Positions 9,334 to 18,017 of a stretch of DNA of 64,000 bases are shown piece by piece. Numbering within the stretch: position 1 is the stretch's first letter; the number at the start of each line of letters is the position of its first letter. Below the pieces are notes generated by a model that had not been told where the DNA came from, made no database searches, and was given only the letters and a program-made list of their open reading frames with translations. The translations under genes and the position numbers were made by a program. The stretch comes from Gilliamella sp. Pra-s52 (GTDB taxonomy: Bacteria; Pseudomonadota; Gammaproteobacteria; Enterobacterales; Orbaceae), in contig NZ_WTEY01000002.1 in NCBI RefSeq assembly GCF_009795805.1, positions 186,001 to 250,000 of the forward strand, in the 5' to 3' direction.

Positions 9334-9493
9334 AAATGATTTTATTTTTAATTTTTTATTAAAAAGTACTTAATTATAATAAGTAGAAATAATAAAATAC
9401 AGCTAGTCTCATTTATCAAATTACCTTTGCTACTTTATTATTGCCAATACAACATAAATTACATATTACTAACAATTATTTATAAGGATATGG

Positions 9494-10573
9494 ATGAAAA
9501 GAATAATTTTTTACTTGGTATTGATGTTATTGTCGAATTTTATTTCGAGCACATCATTAGCCCTTGAATTTATAATCAACAAATACGAACCCAGTGTTAT
9601 AAAAACTGGCGAATACTCGCATTTCTACACAGATCCACTTACAGATACCAAAATATCTTTGCCAGCAAATAAATATAGTGCAATGAAAGTTGTTTTAGCT
9701 AATGTCTTTGTAGCAAACGATTGTGTATTCTATAAATTTAATCTAGAAAATGATGAGATTTTTTATTTAAAAGAACGGTGTTCTTCAAAAGAAATTGAAT
9801 TTAATGGACTAGATTACCTAGTTCAACCAGAAAAATACAGCGAAATAGAGAAAAATGTACAGGATTTGAAAAAAATAAAAATTCCTAATCTAAATGATGT
9901 TGTGGTTAAAACCGTAACTGTCACAAAAGATGATATTTATGAAGTTACTTTTTCAAATGGGTTACAAATACAAAAAGAATATCTCAATGATTTTCTCAAT
10001 TTAAGCAAAAAAATCACAAACCAAGATGATTTAAAATTATTAATTCACTATATGAAAAAACACCAACTATCTTTTACAACAACATATAGTAATCAATATT
10101 TATTTTCAATGGACAATTCAACATCACCTATAAAAATTGACATACTTATTGATACAAATCTAGAGGTTTATCCCGAAGTAGATATTACATATAAAGGCAC
10201 TAAGGCTTTTATTAGAAGGTTTACTATCAATCAAAATAAGGCAACATATTCTTCTATTAATACGCGTTGTTATACTATCAGCTCTGATGAAAAGCTTACA
10301 GCATATGAGTTGCTTTTCACCAAGCAAGAAGTAATTGAAAAGTGTCATTTCTATTTGGATAAAAAGATAACAGATTATATAAAATGGCTTAATGACAAAA
10401 AAAGTGCAAAAATAGTATTTTATGGAGATCTGCAAGACGTCAGCCAAAAAATAACAAGAAAAAATATTGTTCAATTAAAAGATATGATAAGCATCAATGA
10501 ATTATTAACTAAGTACTTTAAACGATCATTAGTAAGCTTAGAAAAAGATGAGGATGAAGAAGATGATGATTAG
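9494..10573 (+). CDS. Secreted protein of unknown function
   Basis: I do not recognise this 359-residue protein. It begins with a clear Sec signal peptide (residues 1-23, hydrophobic core IIFYLVLMLLSNFI, cleavage probably after SLA), so it should be periplasmic or exported. The mature part is rich in Lys, Asp, Asn and Ile with few Cys, and has no membrane segment. The C-terminus ends in a strongly acidic tail (EKDEDEEDDD). The Shine-Dalgarno AAGGATATGG precedes the ATG. It stands alone, downstream of the rlmKL remnant and convergent with uspF. Its position behind a duplicated gene end suggests accessory DNA. Confidence 0.75.
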   Translation: MKRIIFYLVLMLLSNFISSTSLALEFIINKYEPSVIKTGEYSHFYTDPLTDTKISLPANKYSAMKVVLANVFVANDCVFYKFNLENDEIFYLKERCSSKEIEFNGLDYLVQPEKYSEIEKNVQDLKKIKIPNLNDVVVKTVTVTKDDIYEVTFSNGLQIQKEYLNDFLNLSKKITNQDDLKLLIHYMKKHQLSFTTTYSNQYLFSMDNSTSPIKIDILIDTNLEVYPEVDITYKGTKAFIRRFTINQNKATYSSINTRCYTISSDEKLTAYELLFTKQEVIEKCHFYLDKKITDYIKWLNDKKSAKIVFYGDLQDVSQKITRKNIVQLKDMISINELLTKYFKRSLVSLEKDEDEEDDD

Positions 10574-10704
10574 CGTTAACTTACCAAGTTAGAGCTTAAT
10601 TTTGTCCTATCATCAATATCGACAAAAAAGATAGAATTAATTGATTTTGCATCTTTTATAAATTACACGTTTAGAGACTAAAATTAAAAGCTCAAATTAT
10701 TTAT

Positions 10705-10735
10705 CAGGGGGAATTTTTACATTAAATTCCTCCTG
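10705..10735. terminator. Hairpin between convergent genes
   Basis: A 12-bp stem (10705-10716 with 10724-10735, one G-U pair) and a 7-nt loop lie between the secreted-protein gene and uspF, which converge. It can fold in both transcripts, but neither side has a good T run. The rest of 10574-10816 holds nothing else I can see. Confidence 0.5.
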
Positions 10736-10816
10736 CTTATCTAACTATGCTGTCCAAAAATAATCTAGATTACAAAGGTGCCCTCTAAAAAACATACTTA
10801 ACATATAATGCTAAAC

Positions 10817-11245
10817 CTACCGAATCACAAGCACCGCCGTTTTAGCTCCACGCACAACCCCTGAAGCATTCGATCCTAAAAGATGCGTTGAAATATTAGG
10901 ACGACGTGAACCTAAAATTATTAAGTCTGGTTTAATTTCGTCAGCTAATGCAAGGATTTCATCTCTTGGATGACCAAATGCAATAGAAAACGATAAATGT
11001 TCATGCGGTAAATTAATCGAATTCATTAATTGATGAAGATATTGTTCTGTTTGTACTGTTGCATGATCTTTAAATTCATCAAATCCAAAAGAGTAAGCAT
11101 TGATAATAGCTGATGAAACAGGCAAGGCATGAAAAAATATTACTTCAGCATTAGACAATCGGGCTAAGCACTCTACATGTGGAATCACTTTTTTAGTTAA
11201 TTCATCTTCAAGCACATCAATAGGAACCAAAATTTTTTTGTACAT
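10817..11245 (-). CDS. uspF: Universal stress protein, UspF/UspG type
   Basis: A cytosolic nucleotide-binding stress protein of 142 residues. The N-terminal ILVPIDVLEDELTKKVIPHVE and the C-terminal HLLGSNASGVVRGAKTAVLVIR match E. coli UspF closely. The latter contains the ATP-binding glycine loop (G-X9-G-S/T type). UspF is linked to adhesion and fimbriae in E. coli; its biochemical role is not settled. A very strong Shine-Dalgarno (AAGGAGGGAG) precedes the ATG, suggesting high expression. It is a single gene, divergent from the GNAT gene. Confidence 0.88.
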   Translation of the reverse strand: MYKKILVPIDVLEDELTKKVIPHVECLARLSNAEVIFFHALPVSSAIINAYSFGFDEFKDHATVQTEQYLHQLMNSINLPHEHLSFSIAFGHPRDEILALADEIKPDLIILGSRRPNISTHLLGSNASGVVRGAKTAVLVIR

Positions 11246-11379
11246 AACTCCCTCCTTGCTTTGTTATAGATTCAATTATATATTTAGCGGACCTAAAATA
11301 GGTTTTACCTTGCTAGTATGATACTCATTTTAACTTTAATCTTTAATTATTTTTTATCCAATTTATGATGGAGATCAAC

Positions 11380-11784
11380 ATGAATTGCATTATTTATCGT
11401 TCTGATGTCAAACCGACACTCGAACAAGCTATTACCCTTTATCGTCACTGTTCATTAGGTAAGCGTCGTCCACTTACCGATACCGTACGCTTTCAAGCTA
11501 TGTTAGATAATGCTAATTTGGTGGTAACTGCTTGGCATGATGATAAACTGATTGGTATTGCACGTTGTTTAACGGATTTTGTTTATATCACTTATTTGGC
11601 AGATCTCGCAGTAGATGAAAATTATCAACGACAAGGTATCGGAAAGCAATTAGTTAAAGAAGTAAAAAATAATACAGGCAAATCATGTTCAATTACTCTG
11701 CTAGCAGCGCCACAAGCAGTTGATTATTATGGTCATATCGGTTTTAATGCGCATCCTTCAGCTTGGATTTTAAGAGATAATTAA
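11380..11784 (+). CDS. GNAT-family N-acetyltransferase
   Basis: A small (134 aa) acetyl-CoA-dependent acyltransferase of unknown substrate. The acetyl-CoA-binding motif A is clear (LADLAVDENYQRQGIGKQLV), followed by the motif B region YYGHIGFNAH. Three ATGs lie close together at the start. I choose 11380 because TGGAG at 11369-11373 is then well placed as ribosome-binding site and the protein starts MNCIIYRSD. The ATG at 11365 would add five residues. It is followed after 1 nt by yceF, so the two are probably co-translated. Confidence 0.85.
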   Translation: MNCIIYRSDVKPTLEQAITLYRHCSLGKRRPLTDTVRFQAMLDNANLVVTAWHDDKLIGIARCLTDFVYITYLADLAVDENYQRQGIGKQLVKEVKNNTGKSCSITLLAAPQAVDYYGHIGFNAHPSAWILRDN

Positions 11785-11785
11785 A

Positions 11786-12367
11786 ATGAGAATCATATTA
11801 GCCTCGACTTCACCATCACGTAAAAAAGTACTTGAAAAATTAGCTATTCCTTTCGAGTGTGTGCCTCCTATATGTGATGAAACACCACTAGCAGGTGAGT
11901 CAGCTAAGCAATTGGTCGTTCGGCTAGCTAAACTTAAAGCCCAATCATTAGCTATGCAGTTTGCTGATAGTTTAATTATTGGCTCTGATCAAGTTGGTGT
12001 GTTAGACGGTAATATTGTTTGCAAACCACATACAATTGATAATGCCCGTAAACAGCTTCGACAAAGTAGTGGTAAAGCTTTCTATTTTTATACTGGGATG
12101 ACAGTAATTAATACCAAAACACAACAACAAATCACCATTTGCGAACCATTTAAAGTGACTTTTCGGCATTTAACTGATTCAGAAATTGATGCCTACATTA
12201 GCAAAGAGAAGCCACTACAATGTGCTGGTAGTTTTAAATGTGATGAACTAGGCATCACCCTATTTGATAAACTTGAAGGTGATGACATTAATTCATTAGT
12301 TGGATTACCATTATTAAAACTTAATAAAATCATGATCGAAATGGGTTGTAATCCACTTTTAATATAA
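11786..12367 (+). CDS. yceF: Maf-like nucleotide pyrophosphatase YceF (m7GTP type)
   Basis: A Maf/HAM1-fold pyrophosphatase that hydrolyses modified nucleotides, in the YceF subfamily chiefly m7GTP. The 193 residues contain ILASTSPSRKKVLEKL, the DETP motif (about 32-35), the catalytic GSDQVGVLDG (about 69-78), FYTGMTV, and QCAGSFKCDELGITLF, all close to E. coli YceF (194 aa). The QCAGSFK segment separates YceF from the dTTP/UTP-specific YhdE branch. Its usual neighbours yceD and rpmF are not here; it sits behind a GNAT gene and converges with the iron cluster 24 nt away. Confidence 0.93.
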   Translation: MRIILASTSPSRKKVLEKLAIPFECVPPICDETPLAGESAKQLVVRLAKLKAQSLAMQFADSLIIGSDQVGVLDGNIVCKPHTIDNARKQLRQSSGKAFYFYTGMTVINTKTQQQITICEPFKVTFRHLTDSEIDAYISKEKPLQCAGSFKCDELGITLFDKLEGDDINSLVGLPLLKLNKIMIEMGCNPLLI

Positions 12368-12391
12368 CAATTCAGTTAATAACTAAACCCA

Positions 12392-13057
12392 TTAGTCAAT
12401 AAATCGTCCAGCTGACATTTTCATAACTTTTTGGCTATAACGGGCAACATCATGATCATGAGTGACAATTAATAACGCTGTACCTTGTTGATGAATTTCA
12501 GACAGTAGTTGCATGATTTCAGCTGCGCTTTCTTCATCAAGATCACTGGTTGGTTCATCAGCAATAATGATTTGGGGCTTACAAATCAGTGCTCTCAATA
12601 TCGCAATACGACGCATTTCACCACCTGACATATGGGCAGGATATGTATCTTGCAGGTGGCTTATTTTGGCCTTTTCAAGCAGACTTTTTGCTTCATTTAG
12701 TGGATTTTGATTTGCTCGCTTAGTTAAATAAAAAGGCAGTCGAATATTATCAATTGCGGTTAAATTAGGCAGTAAACTGCTACCTTGAGGGATATAACCA
12801 ATATGCTGATTACGAAAGGCGGATACTTGCTGATCATTAAGCTCAAACAGATTGGTCTGATTAATGGTAATGTTACCTTGTGTTGGTGTTAATAAGCCTG
12901 CAATCATATTTAGTAAAGTGGTTTTACCACTGCCTGATTTTCCCATAATGCAAATAAAGTCATCTTTTGTCATTGAAAAACTAACATTATTCACAGCTGA
13001 AAAGATTTGCTGTCCTCTAGTGTAATCTTTACGTAGATTTTTAACATTCAGTAACAT
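12392..13057 (-). CDS. ABC transporter ATPase (LolD/MacB type), iron cluster module 2
   Basis: A 221-residue nucleotide-binding subunit. The Walker A is GKSGSGKTT (residues 39-47), followed by the Q-loop region, the signature MSGGEMRRIA, Walker B IIIADEPTSDLDE and the H-loop IVTHDHD. It belongs to the LolD/MacB/FtsE branch that partners FtsX-type permeases. Its start overlaps the stop of the upstream permease gene (TAATG), so the two are translationally coupled and form one transporter. It is the last gene of the iron cluster, and resembles but is clearly distinct from the first ATPase at 14879-15538. Function in iron uptake is inferred from context. Confidence 0.92.
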   Translation of the reverse strand: MLLNVKNLRKDYTRGQQIFSAVNNVSFSMTKDDFICIMGKSGSGKTTLLNMIAGLLTPTQGNITINQTNLFELNDQQVSAFRNQHIGYIPQGSSLLPNLTAIDNIRLPFYLTKRANQNPLNEAKSLLEKAKISHLQDTYPAHMSGGEMRRIAILRALICKPQIIIADEPTSDLDEESAAEIMQLLSEIHQQGTALLIVTHDHDVARYSQKVMKMSAGRFID

Positions 13058-14268
13058 TATTCGCCCTCTCTAAGGGTGCTATAAGTATCAAATTTAGTCA
13101 TTGATAAGGCACTATAAGAACTTGATAAAGGTCCAATAATTAGTGTAAGAATGAAAACAACAATTGCATACAACAGCGCATCAAATAGTGAAATATTCAC
13201 ACACGGTAAACCAATTGACTGGCAGATTAATAGATTAAAGGCGTAAAGTAACACAGCAGCAATCACTATGCCTGTAATTCCACCTAATGCACTAATAATT
13301 AAAGATTCACGAAGCAACATTTTAACTAAATCACGACGTGAAGCGCCTAATATTCGTAATAAGCTCATTTCACGCTTACGTTCATTTAAGCTTGAAGAAA
13401 ATATGACAAAAATCACAATAGTGGCCAAAACCCAAAAAATAGCCGATAAACTATATACAATAGTTGAAAAGCCTGTTAACCATTTTGATATATTACTTAG
13501 CATTCCTTTAGTCATAACAAAATCGATATTATAGCCAATAGCATATTTGGGCATAATTTGATTAACAATATCCTTAATTTGATAATTAGGATTGACCTTA
13601 ATAAAAATCGACGAGGCATAATCAGCAAAATGTTCAACATCCCCTTCAATTAATTTTGCATTTTTCATTAATGATTGGGCTGCTGGCATAGTCATAAAGA
13701 CAGAGGAATCAAATCCCATACCCGTGCTATCCATTTTAGCAGCTATTTTGAAAGGATGATTAAAGAACATAATTTCATCCCCGACTTGTGAATTAATTTT
13801 GGCACCCACTACTACCTGATTGTCAGTTAAAGGCTGAGTCAATTGTGATTGTAGCCATGGTTTTATGACAAAGTCACTCTGCTGTTCAAAGCCGATTAGT
13901 TGCACTTTTGTTGTACAACATCCTGCATTTAATGAGGCAATAAATAGCTGAGGTGAAATCGCATCAATCCCTTTGATATCTTTTATTTTATCAATCAAAT
14001 CAACTTTTAAATAAAAGCTACTCGGTTCACCACGCAATAGGGCAACTTCCATATTTTTTTCATAACCATAAGGTACAATAAGAATATCTGCACCTAATCG
14101 ATTAGCCATGCCTGAAATGCCAAGACTAAGGTTTTTCATCAATACACTTCCCCCAAACAACGTTGCCGAAAAAAGCATAATGATGATAATCAAACAGCAA
14201 CTTCTAAACGGTCGCCGCTGAATATTTCGCCATGCCAAATTTGCCATGGTGATCGGTTTTTCGTGCAT
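13057..14268 (-). CDS. FtsX/MacB-type ABC permease, iron cluster module 2
   Basis: A 403-residue inner-membrane protein with one N-terminal membrane helix (about 24-45), a large periplasmic MacB-PCD domain and three C-terminal helices (about 270-300, 320-350, 360-385) carrying the FtsX-domain motif ERKREMSLLRILGASRRDLV. That is the mechanotransmission-type topology rather than an importer fold. It is coupled to the ATPase that follows. The Shine-Dalgarno AGGGAAG precedes the ATG. A 12-bp hairpin lies between it and the upstream DUF4418 gene, which may set this pair apart as its own expression segment. Confidence 0.9.
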   Translation of the reverse strand: MHEKPITMANLAWRNIQRRPFRSCCLIIIIMLFSATLFGGSVLMKNLSLGISGMANRLGADILIVPYGYEKNMEVALLRGEPSSFYLKVDLIDKIKDIKGIDAISPQLFIASLNAGCCTTKVQLIGFEQQSDFVIKPWLQSQLTQPLTDNQVVVGAKINSQVGDEIMFFNHPFKIAAKMDSTGMGFDSSVFMTMPAAQSLMKNAKLIEGDVEHFADYASSIFIKVNPNYQIKDIVNQIMPKYAIGYNIDFVMTKGMLSNISKWLTGFSTIVYSLSAIFWVLATIVIFVIFSSSLNERKREMSLLRILGASRRDLVKMLLRESLIISALGGITGIVIAAVLLYAFNLLICQSIGLPCVNISLFDALLYAIVVFILTLIIGPLSSSYSALSMTKFDTYSTLREGE

Positions 14269-14298
14269 ATTGACTTCCCTGCTTGTTGGATTTAAATA

Positions 14299-14328
14299 TT
14301 ATCTTTACCTAATATCAGGTAAAGATAA
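14299..14328 (-). other. Hairpin between the DUF4418 gene and the second permease-ATPase pair
   Basis: A perfect 12-bp stem (14299-14310 with 14317-14328) and a 6-nt loop, inside the iron cluster, 26 nt after the DUF4418 stop. On the minus strand TATTTAAA follows, so termination would be partial. It may lower or separate expression of the two distal genes. Confidence 0.6.
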
Positions 14329-14354
14329 GTATGGTTTTTATTTGCTAACAAAGG

Positions 14355-14858
14355 CTATCGATTTTTTGTTTTTTTATTTAAATAATAGGTATTAACCACT
14401 GCGGCAATAAATAATAAGCCTGATAATAATACTAAGGCGGGTTTAGCACCCATATTACACCGCATCATTTCGTTAGAACAGACACCAATTAGGATCGTTG
14501 GAATTGCAGCGGCTAACAACGATATGCAAGCTGTCGCCATGCTTAATCCCATTCGAATAAAAGCCGTACGACTAATCAGTAGTAATGCACCGATGACTAT
14601 CACTAAACAACCGATCCCTATTTCGGCTCTTGCTGTCCAAAAACATTTCATAATTTTTCCTGTACTAGCATGCATATGTCCACTATGTGCAAGCTCACTA
14701 CTAGCACCGTTCATTGCACTCATACCATGGCTCATAGTGTCAACGGGTGTCACAATCGCCTCTGGCAATGGGCAAACAGGTAAGATATATAATGGAAACA
14801 AAATAATTAATACGCCAATAATAATAAAGATACTTGATGAAATAATACGGTTTTTCAT
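14355..14858 (-). CDS. DUF4418-like membrane protein of the iron cluster
   Basis: A 167-residue protein with four likely membrane helices (about 6-28, 80-100, 105-128, 138-158) and a periplasmic loop rich in His and Met (about 40-72, with MSHGMSAMNG and HSGHMHAS). The pattern fits the DUF4418 family, which has no assigned function and often accompanies ABC/FTR1 gene sets. I start at ATG 14858 because AAAGG lies 9 nt upstream; an in-frame TTG three codons earlier overlaps that site. The His/Met loop could bind copper or iron, but that is inference. It sits between the two ABC modules. Confidence 0.75.
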   Translation of the reverse strand: MKNRIISSSIFIIIGVLIILFPLYILPVCPLPEAIVTPVDTMSHGMSAMNGASSELAHSGHMHASTGKIMKCFWTARAEIGIGCLVIVIGALLLISRTAFIRMGLSMATACISLLAAAIPTILIGVCSNEMMRCNMGAKPALVLLSGLLFIAAVVNTYYLNKKTKNR

Positions 14859-14878
14859 ATACGACAACCTTTTGTTGA

Positions 14879-15538
14879 TTAGTTGTTAATTACACGCGCG
14901 ACTTTGCCGTGCTCCAGTACTACCGTGGTTTGTGCATGTTTCGACACTTCTAGTGAATGAGTAACCACAATGATTGTACTGCCTTCTTCGTGCAGTTGAT
15001 GTAGTAAGTCCATGACCATCGCTTCATTGCTTTCATCTAAATTACCCGTTGGTTCATCGGCTAAAATTAATTTTGGATAATTAATCAGTGCTCTAGCAAT
15101 ACAAACTCGCTGCTGTTCACCACCCGATAACTGCCTTGGCAAGTGCTTAGCACGAGCAGCAAGCCCAACACGTTCAAGAGCTTGCATGGCTTCTTTTTCG
15201 TCGACCATACTATGATAATACTGAGCAACCATGACATTTTCGAGTGCGGTTAAATATGATACTAAGTGAAATTGTTGAAAAATTAAGCCTATTTTGTCTC
15301 GGCGGATTTCAGTTAATTCTGGCAAAGAAAGCTGAGTAATATCTTGTCCATCAAAATAAACTGAACCAAGGGAAGGCTTATCCATACAACCAATGATATT
15401 CATCAAGGTTGTTTTACCACTACCAGATGGCCCCATAATTGATAGCCATTTACCTTCTTCAACCGCTAAATTCACTTCAGATAGTGCATGTAGTGAACCA
15501 TAAATTTTAGACACATTATTTACTTCGAGTATATTCAT
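14879..15538 (-). CDS. ABC transporter ATPase (LolD/MacB type), iron cluster module 1
   Basis: A 219-residue nucleotide-binding subunit with Walker A GPSGSGKTT (residues 36-44), Q-loop IFQQFHLVS, signature LSGGEQQRVCIARAL, Walker B LILADEPTGNLDE and H-loop VVTHS. It starts 10 nt after the stop of the second permease. With the two preceding permeases it corresponds to the Campylobacter Cj1661-Cj1663 transporter that accompanies P19 and FTR1. It probably powers the permeases to act on a periplasmic iron or redox step, which is inference. Confidence 0.93.
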   Translation of the reverse strand: MNILEVNNVSKIYGSLHALSEVNLAVEEGKWLSIMGPSGSGKTTLMNIIGCMDKPSLGSVYFDGQDITQLSLPELTEIRRDKIGLIFQQFHLVSYLTALENVMVAQYYHSMVDEKEAMQALERVGLAARAKHLPRQLSGGEQQRVCIARALINYPKLILADEPTGNLDESNEAMVMDLLHQLHEEGSTIIVVTHSLEVSKHAQTTVVLEHGKVARVINN

Positions 15539-15548
15539 ACTTTATATC

Positions 15549-16691
15549 CTATTCACCTCGCAAAACTAACGCAGGTTCGACTTCTAGTGCTCGTTTTACC
15601 GGGATTAAACACGCAATGACCGTAACTATCACAGAGATAATAACTGTGGTTGGAATCAGATAAAGCTCAATAATAATTGAACGGCCAAACACATTGGTAC
15701 TAATGATTTGTGCAAAAATAAGCCCACAAATTGCCCCAATAATGCCACCAAGGATACCTAAAACGGTCCCTTCAGCTAAAAATTCTTTGGCGATACTTTG
15801 GTTATTAGCGCCAATTGCCTTTTTAAGCCCAATTTCCTTACGGCGTTCCATGACAACTGTCATCATTGTTGTGGCCACGCAAATCATAGTTAGTACTAAT
15901 ACCACAAAAGTGACCAAATAAAGTAATGAGGACAATTTACCAAGCACCGATGTTTCAGATTTTGTCACCCATTTGATCAAATGTGGGGTTATTGTAGTGG
16001 ATTGTTGTTTGATGTTTTGAATATACTGATTTAACTCCGCTTCAGTCGCCGTAATGCTTACTTCAACCACTTCGGCTTGTTCATTTTCTTCTAATAGTTT
16101 TTCTAAATCATGTAGATCAATAAAAATAAAACCATCTTCTGCTCGTCCTGTTTTAACAATTCCGGTTATTTTTAGATCCTCATCAAAACGTGAATTTTGT
16201 TTAGATTTACCTGAAATTGGCATAGTACCACCAACGCTTAACTTAGCAAAATTAGCTATATCTGTACCAATCATTATTTCATGTGGATTTTGTGGCAATG
16301 CGCCTTCAATGTGCCAATAAGGGCTGGTTTTGGTTACTTGTTTAAAGTCAGTACCCACAATAGTATAAGGGTGCTGATTACTGCGAATCGACTCATAACG
16401 AAAAGGTGTCACGCCAAGTAATTTATCTTTTGGTAAAAAACTCACAGCTTTATTAACATCCGTCATTGCTACCGTTGGCTGATTATTAGCAGGCAACAAC
16501 AGAAGATTAGCACCATAGGAACGAAATTCTTGTCCCATTTGCCGTGGAATATCATAACAAAGTGTGATCATACCAAGAAGTACTGTTGCACCAATAGCTA
16601 CACCAAGCAAAGCAACAGCAATGCGAGACCGACGACGGATAAGTGAACTTAACACGGTTTTAATTATAAAGCGTCTATTTTTATTAATCAT
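15549..16691 (-). CDS. FtsX/MacB-type ABC permease B, iron cluster module 1
   Basis: A 380-residue inner-membrane protein with an N-terminal helix (about 20-42), a periplasmic MacB-PCD domain and three C-terminal helices. The motif ERRKEIGLKKAIGANNQSIA belongs to the FtsX domain. I start at ATG 16691 (MINKNRRF), which has AAGGAAG just upstream and leaves a 16-nt gap to the previous gene; the longer frame from 16727 would overlap that gene. It is paired with the permease at 16708-17994 and the ATPase at 14879-15538, probably as a heterodimeric transporter. Confidence 0.9.
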   Translation of the reverse strand: MINKNRRFIIKTVLSSLIRRRSRIAVALLGVAIGATVLLGMITLCYDIPRQMGQEFRSYGANLLLLPANNQPTVAMTDVNKAVSFLPKDKLLGVTPFRYESIRSNQHPYTIVGTDFKQVTKTSPYWHIEGALPQNPHEIMIGTDIANFAKLSVGGTMPISGKSKQNSRFDEDLKITGIVKTGRAEDGFIFIDLHDLEKLLEENEQAEVVEVSITATEAELNQYIQNIKQQSTTITPHLIKWVTKSETSVLGKLSSLLYLVTFVVLVLTMICVATTMMTVVMERRKEIGLKKAIGANNQSIAKEFLAEGTVLGILGGIIGAICGLIFAQIISTNVFGRSIIIELYLIPTTVIISVIVTVIACLIPVKRALEVEPALVLRGE

Positions 16692-16707
16692 GAGACTTCC
16701 TTTCACC

Positions 16708-17994
16708 TTATCGACCATGTAATACATCAGTTGGGCGTAAAAACATCATCATCCGAAGTGCAGGTAAACTACCCAAGAGTGTAATTAAAAAGACCATTAT
16801 TATGGTTAATGGAATAATCAACATTTTGGGTTCGACAAACGATCCAAATACTGTATAACCAATCACTTGAGCAAAACCAATCCCGATAAAATATCCCAAA
16901 ATTCCACCTAAAAAGGCAATAATAAATAGTTCACTAAAAATGAGCAAAGATACTGCCATATTTGTTGCGCCTAGTGCTTTTAATAAACCAATTTCGGTAC
17001 TACGCTCTATAACGTTCGCAGTCACTAAATTGGAAATTGCTAACGCCGAACAAATCAATGACAAAACGGTTAGTAATAACATTAGTAATTGTGTTTTTTG
17101 TAAAATAGAACCTTCAGATTCAGCCACTTGCATAATGGCTTTAACTCTAACATCAGGCATTAATTCTTCAAGTTGATAAGCGATCGAGCTAATATAAGCT
17201 GTGCAATACCATGTATCCCACTCTGTTCTAGATAAACTATTCGGATCCTGTGCTGCTTTGCGCGCTAATTCATTTTCGGGAGTGGTTAATGCGCTCACCT
17301 CAACACGTTCAACTAGTCCATTTTTATCGGCAAGATCTTGTGCAACAGGTAAGGAAACATAAATTTGAGCATCTTCAACGCTCCCACTATGAAAAATATT
17401 ATTTATTGTGAGCGTGAGTTTTTTATTTGTGTGCGTTGAAATAATATCTATTTTATCACCTAGTTTTAAATTCCACTGTTTTGCAACAGTTTCACCCACC
17501 ATCGCACCTTGCACATTGTCATCTGTCATGGTCTTACCATCAATGGTCCACCACGATTTCATAGCCAACATACCCGTATCAACCTGATCGCCTGTTGGAA
17601 TATTAAGATGTTTATTAAACCAAGTACCCACCACAGTAATTGGCTTATCATGAAATGTCGCTTGAGTTGTTAGGAAAGGCGCAAAATCAACAATATTATA
17701 AGCCCAAAAGATCATCTTAATTTTGACAAGTTCATCTTCTTTAATATACTGCACAGCTTGCCCACTATCATTGTTATCAAGCTGGTACATTTCATTAATG
17801 ACAGCACTACCACGAGGAACGATATTAAGATTAGCACCATAGGCTTTTAGCTCTTGATTAACTTTATCACCTACGTCAAACATTACATTTAGCATAGCAG
17901 TAGCAAGCGAAACACCTAAAGCAACGGTTAAAGCAATAAGAAAGAGTTTCTTTTTTTGGCGAACTAATACACTGAGTAACATTCTGCGAAACAT
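16708..17994 (-). CDS. FtsX/MacB-type ABC permease A, iron cluster module 1
   Basis: A 428-residue inner-membrane protein with an N-terminal helix (about 15-35), a periplasmic domain of about 260 residues and three C-terminal helices. The FtsX-domain motif ERSTEIGLLKALGATNMAVS is clear. The family member next to FTR1, P19 and DUF2318 in Campylobacter is Cj1661/Cj1662. It starts 23 nt after the DUF2318 gene. The role in iron delivery rests on neighbours only. Confidence 0.9.
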   Translation of the reverse strand: MFRRMLLSVLVRQKKKLFLIALTVALGVSLATAMLNVMFDVGDKVNQELKAYGANLNIVPRGSAVINEMYQLDNNDSGQAVQYIKEDELVKIKMIFWAYNIVDFAPFLTTQATFHDKPITVVGTWFNKHLNIPTGDQVDTGMLAMKSWWTIDGKTMTDDNVQGAMVGETVAKQWNLKLGDKIDIISTHTNKKLTLTINNIFHSGSVEDAQIYVSLPVAQDLADKNGLVERVEVSALTTPENELARKAAQDPNSLSRTEWDTWYCTAYISSIAYQLEELMPDVRVKAIMQVAESEGSILQKTQLLMLLLTVLSLICSALAISNLVTANVIERSTEIGLLKALGATNMAVSLLIFSELFIIAFLGGILGYFIGIGFAQVIGYTVFGSFVEPKMLIIPLTIIMVFLITLLGSLPALRMMMFLRPTDVLHGR

Positions 17995-18017
17995 AATCTA
18001 TTCCTTTTAATTCGCTT

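Larger units (their letters stand above)
9161..9334 (+). repeat. Direct repeat, copy 2 (rlmKL 3' end plus downstream DNA)
   Basis: The second copy of 4761-4934, offset by exactly 4400 bp, with 168 of 174 positions identical by eye. It includes the duplicated terminator hairpin (9250-9267) and the gene-end repeat (9302-9333). Homologous recombination between the copies would remove mtlADR. Confidence 0.85.
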
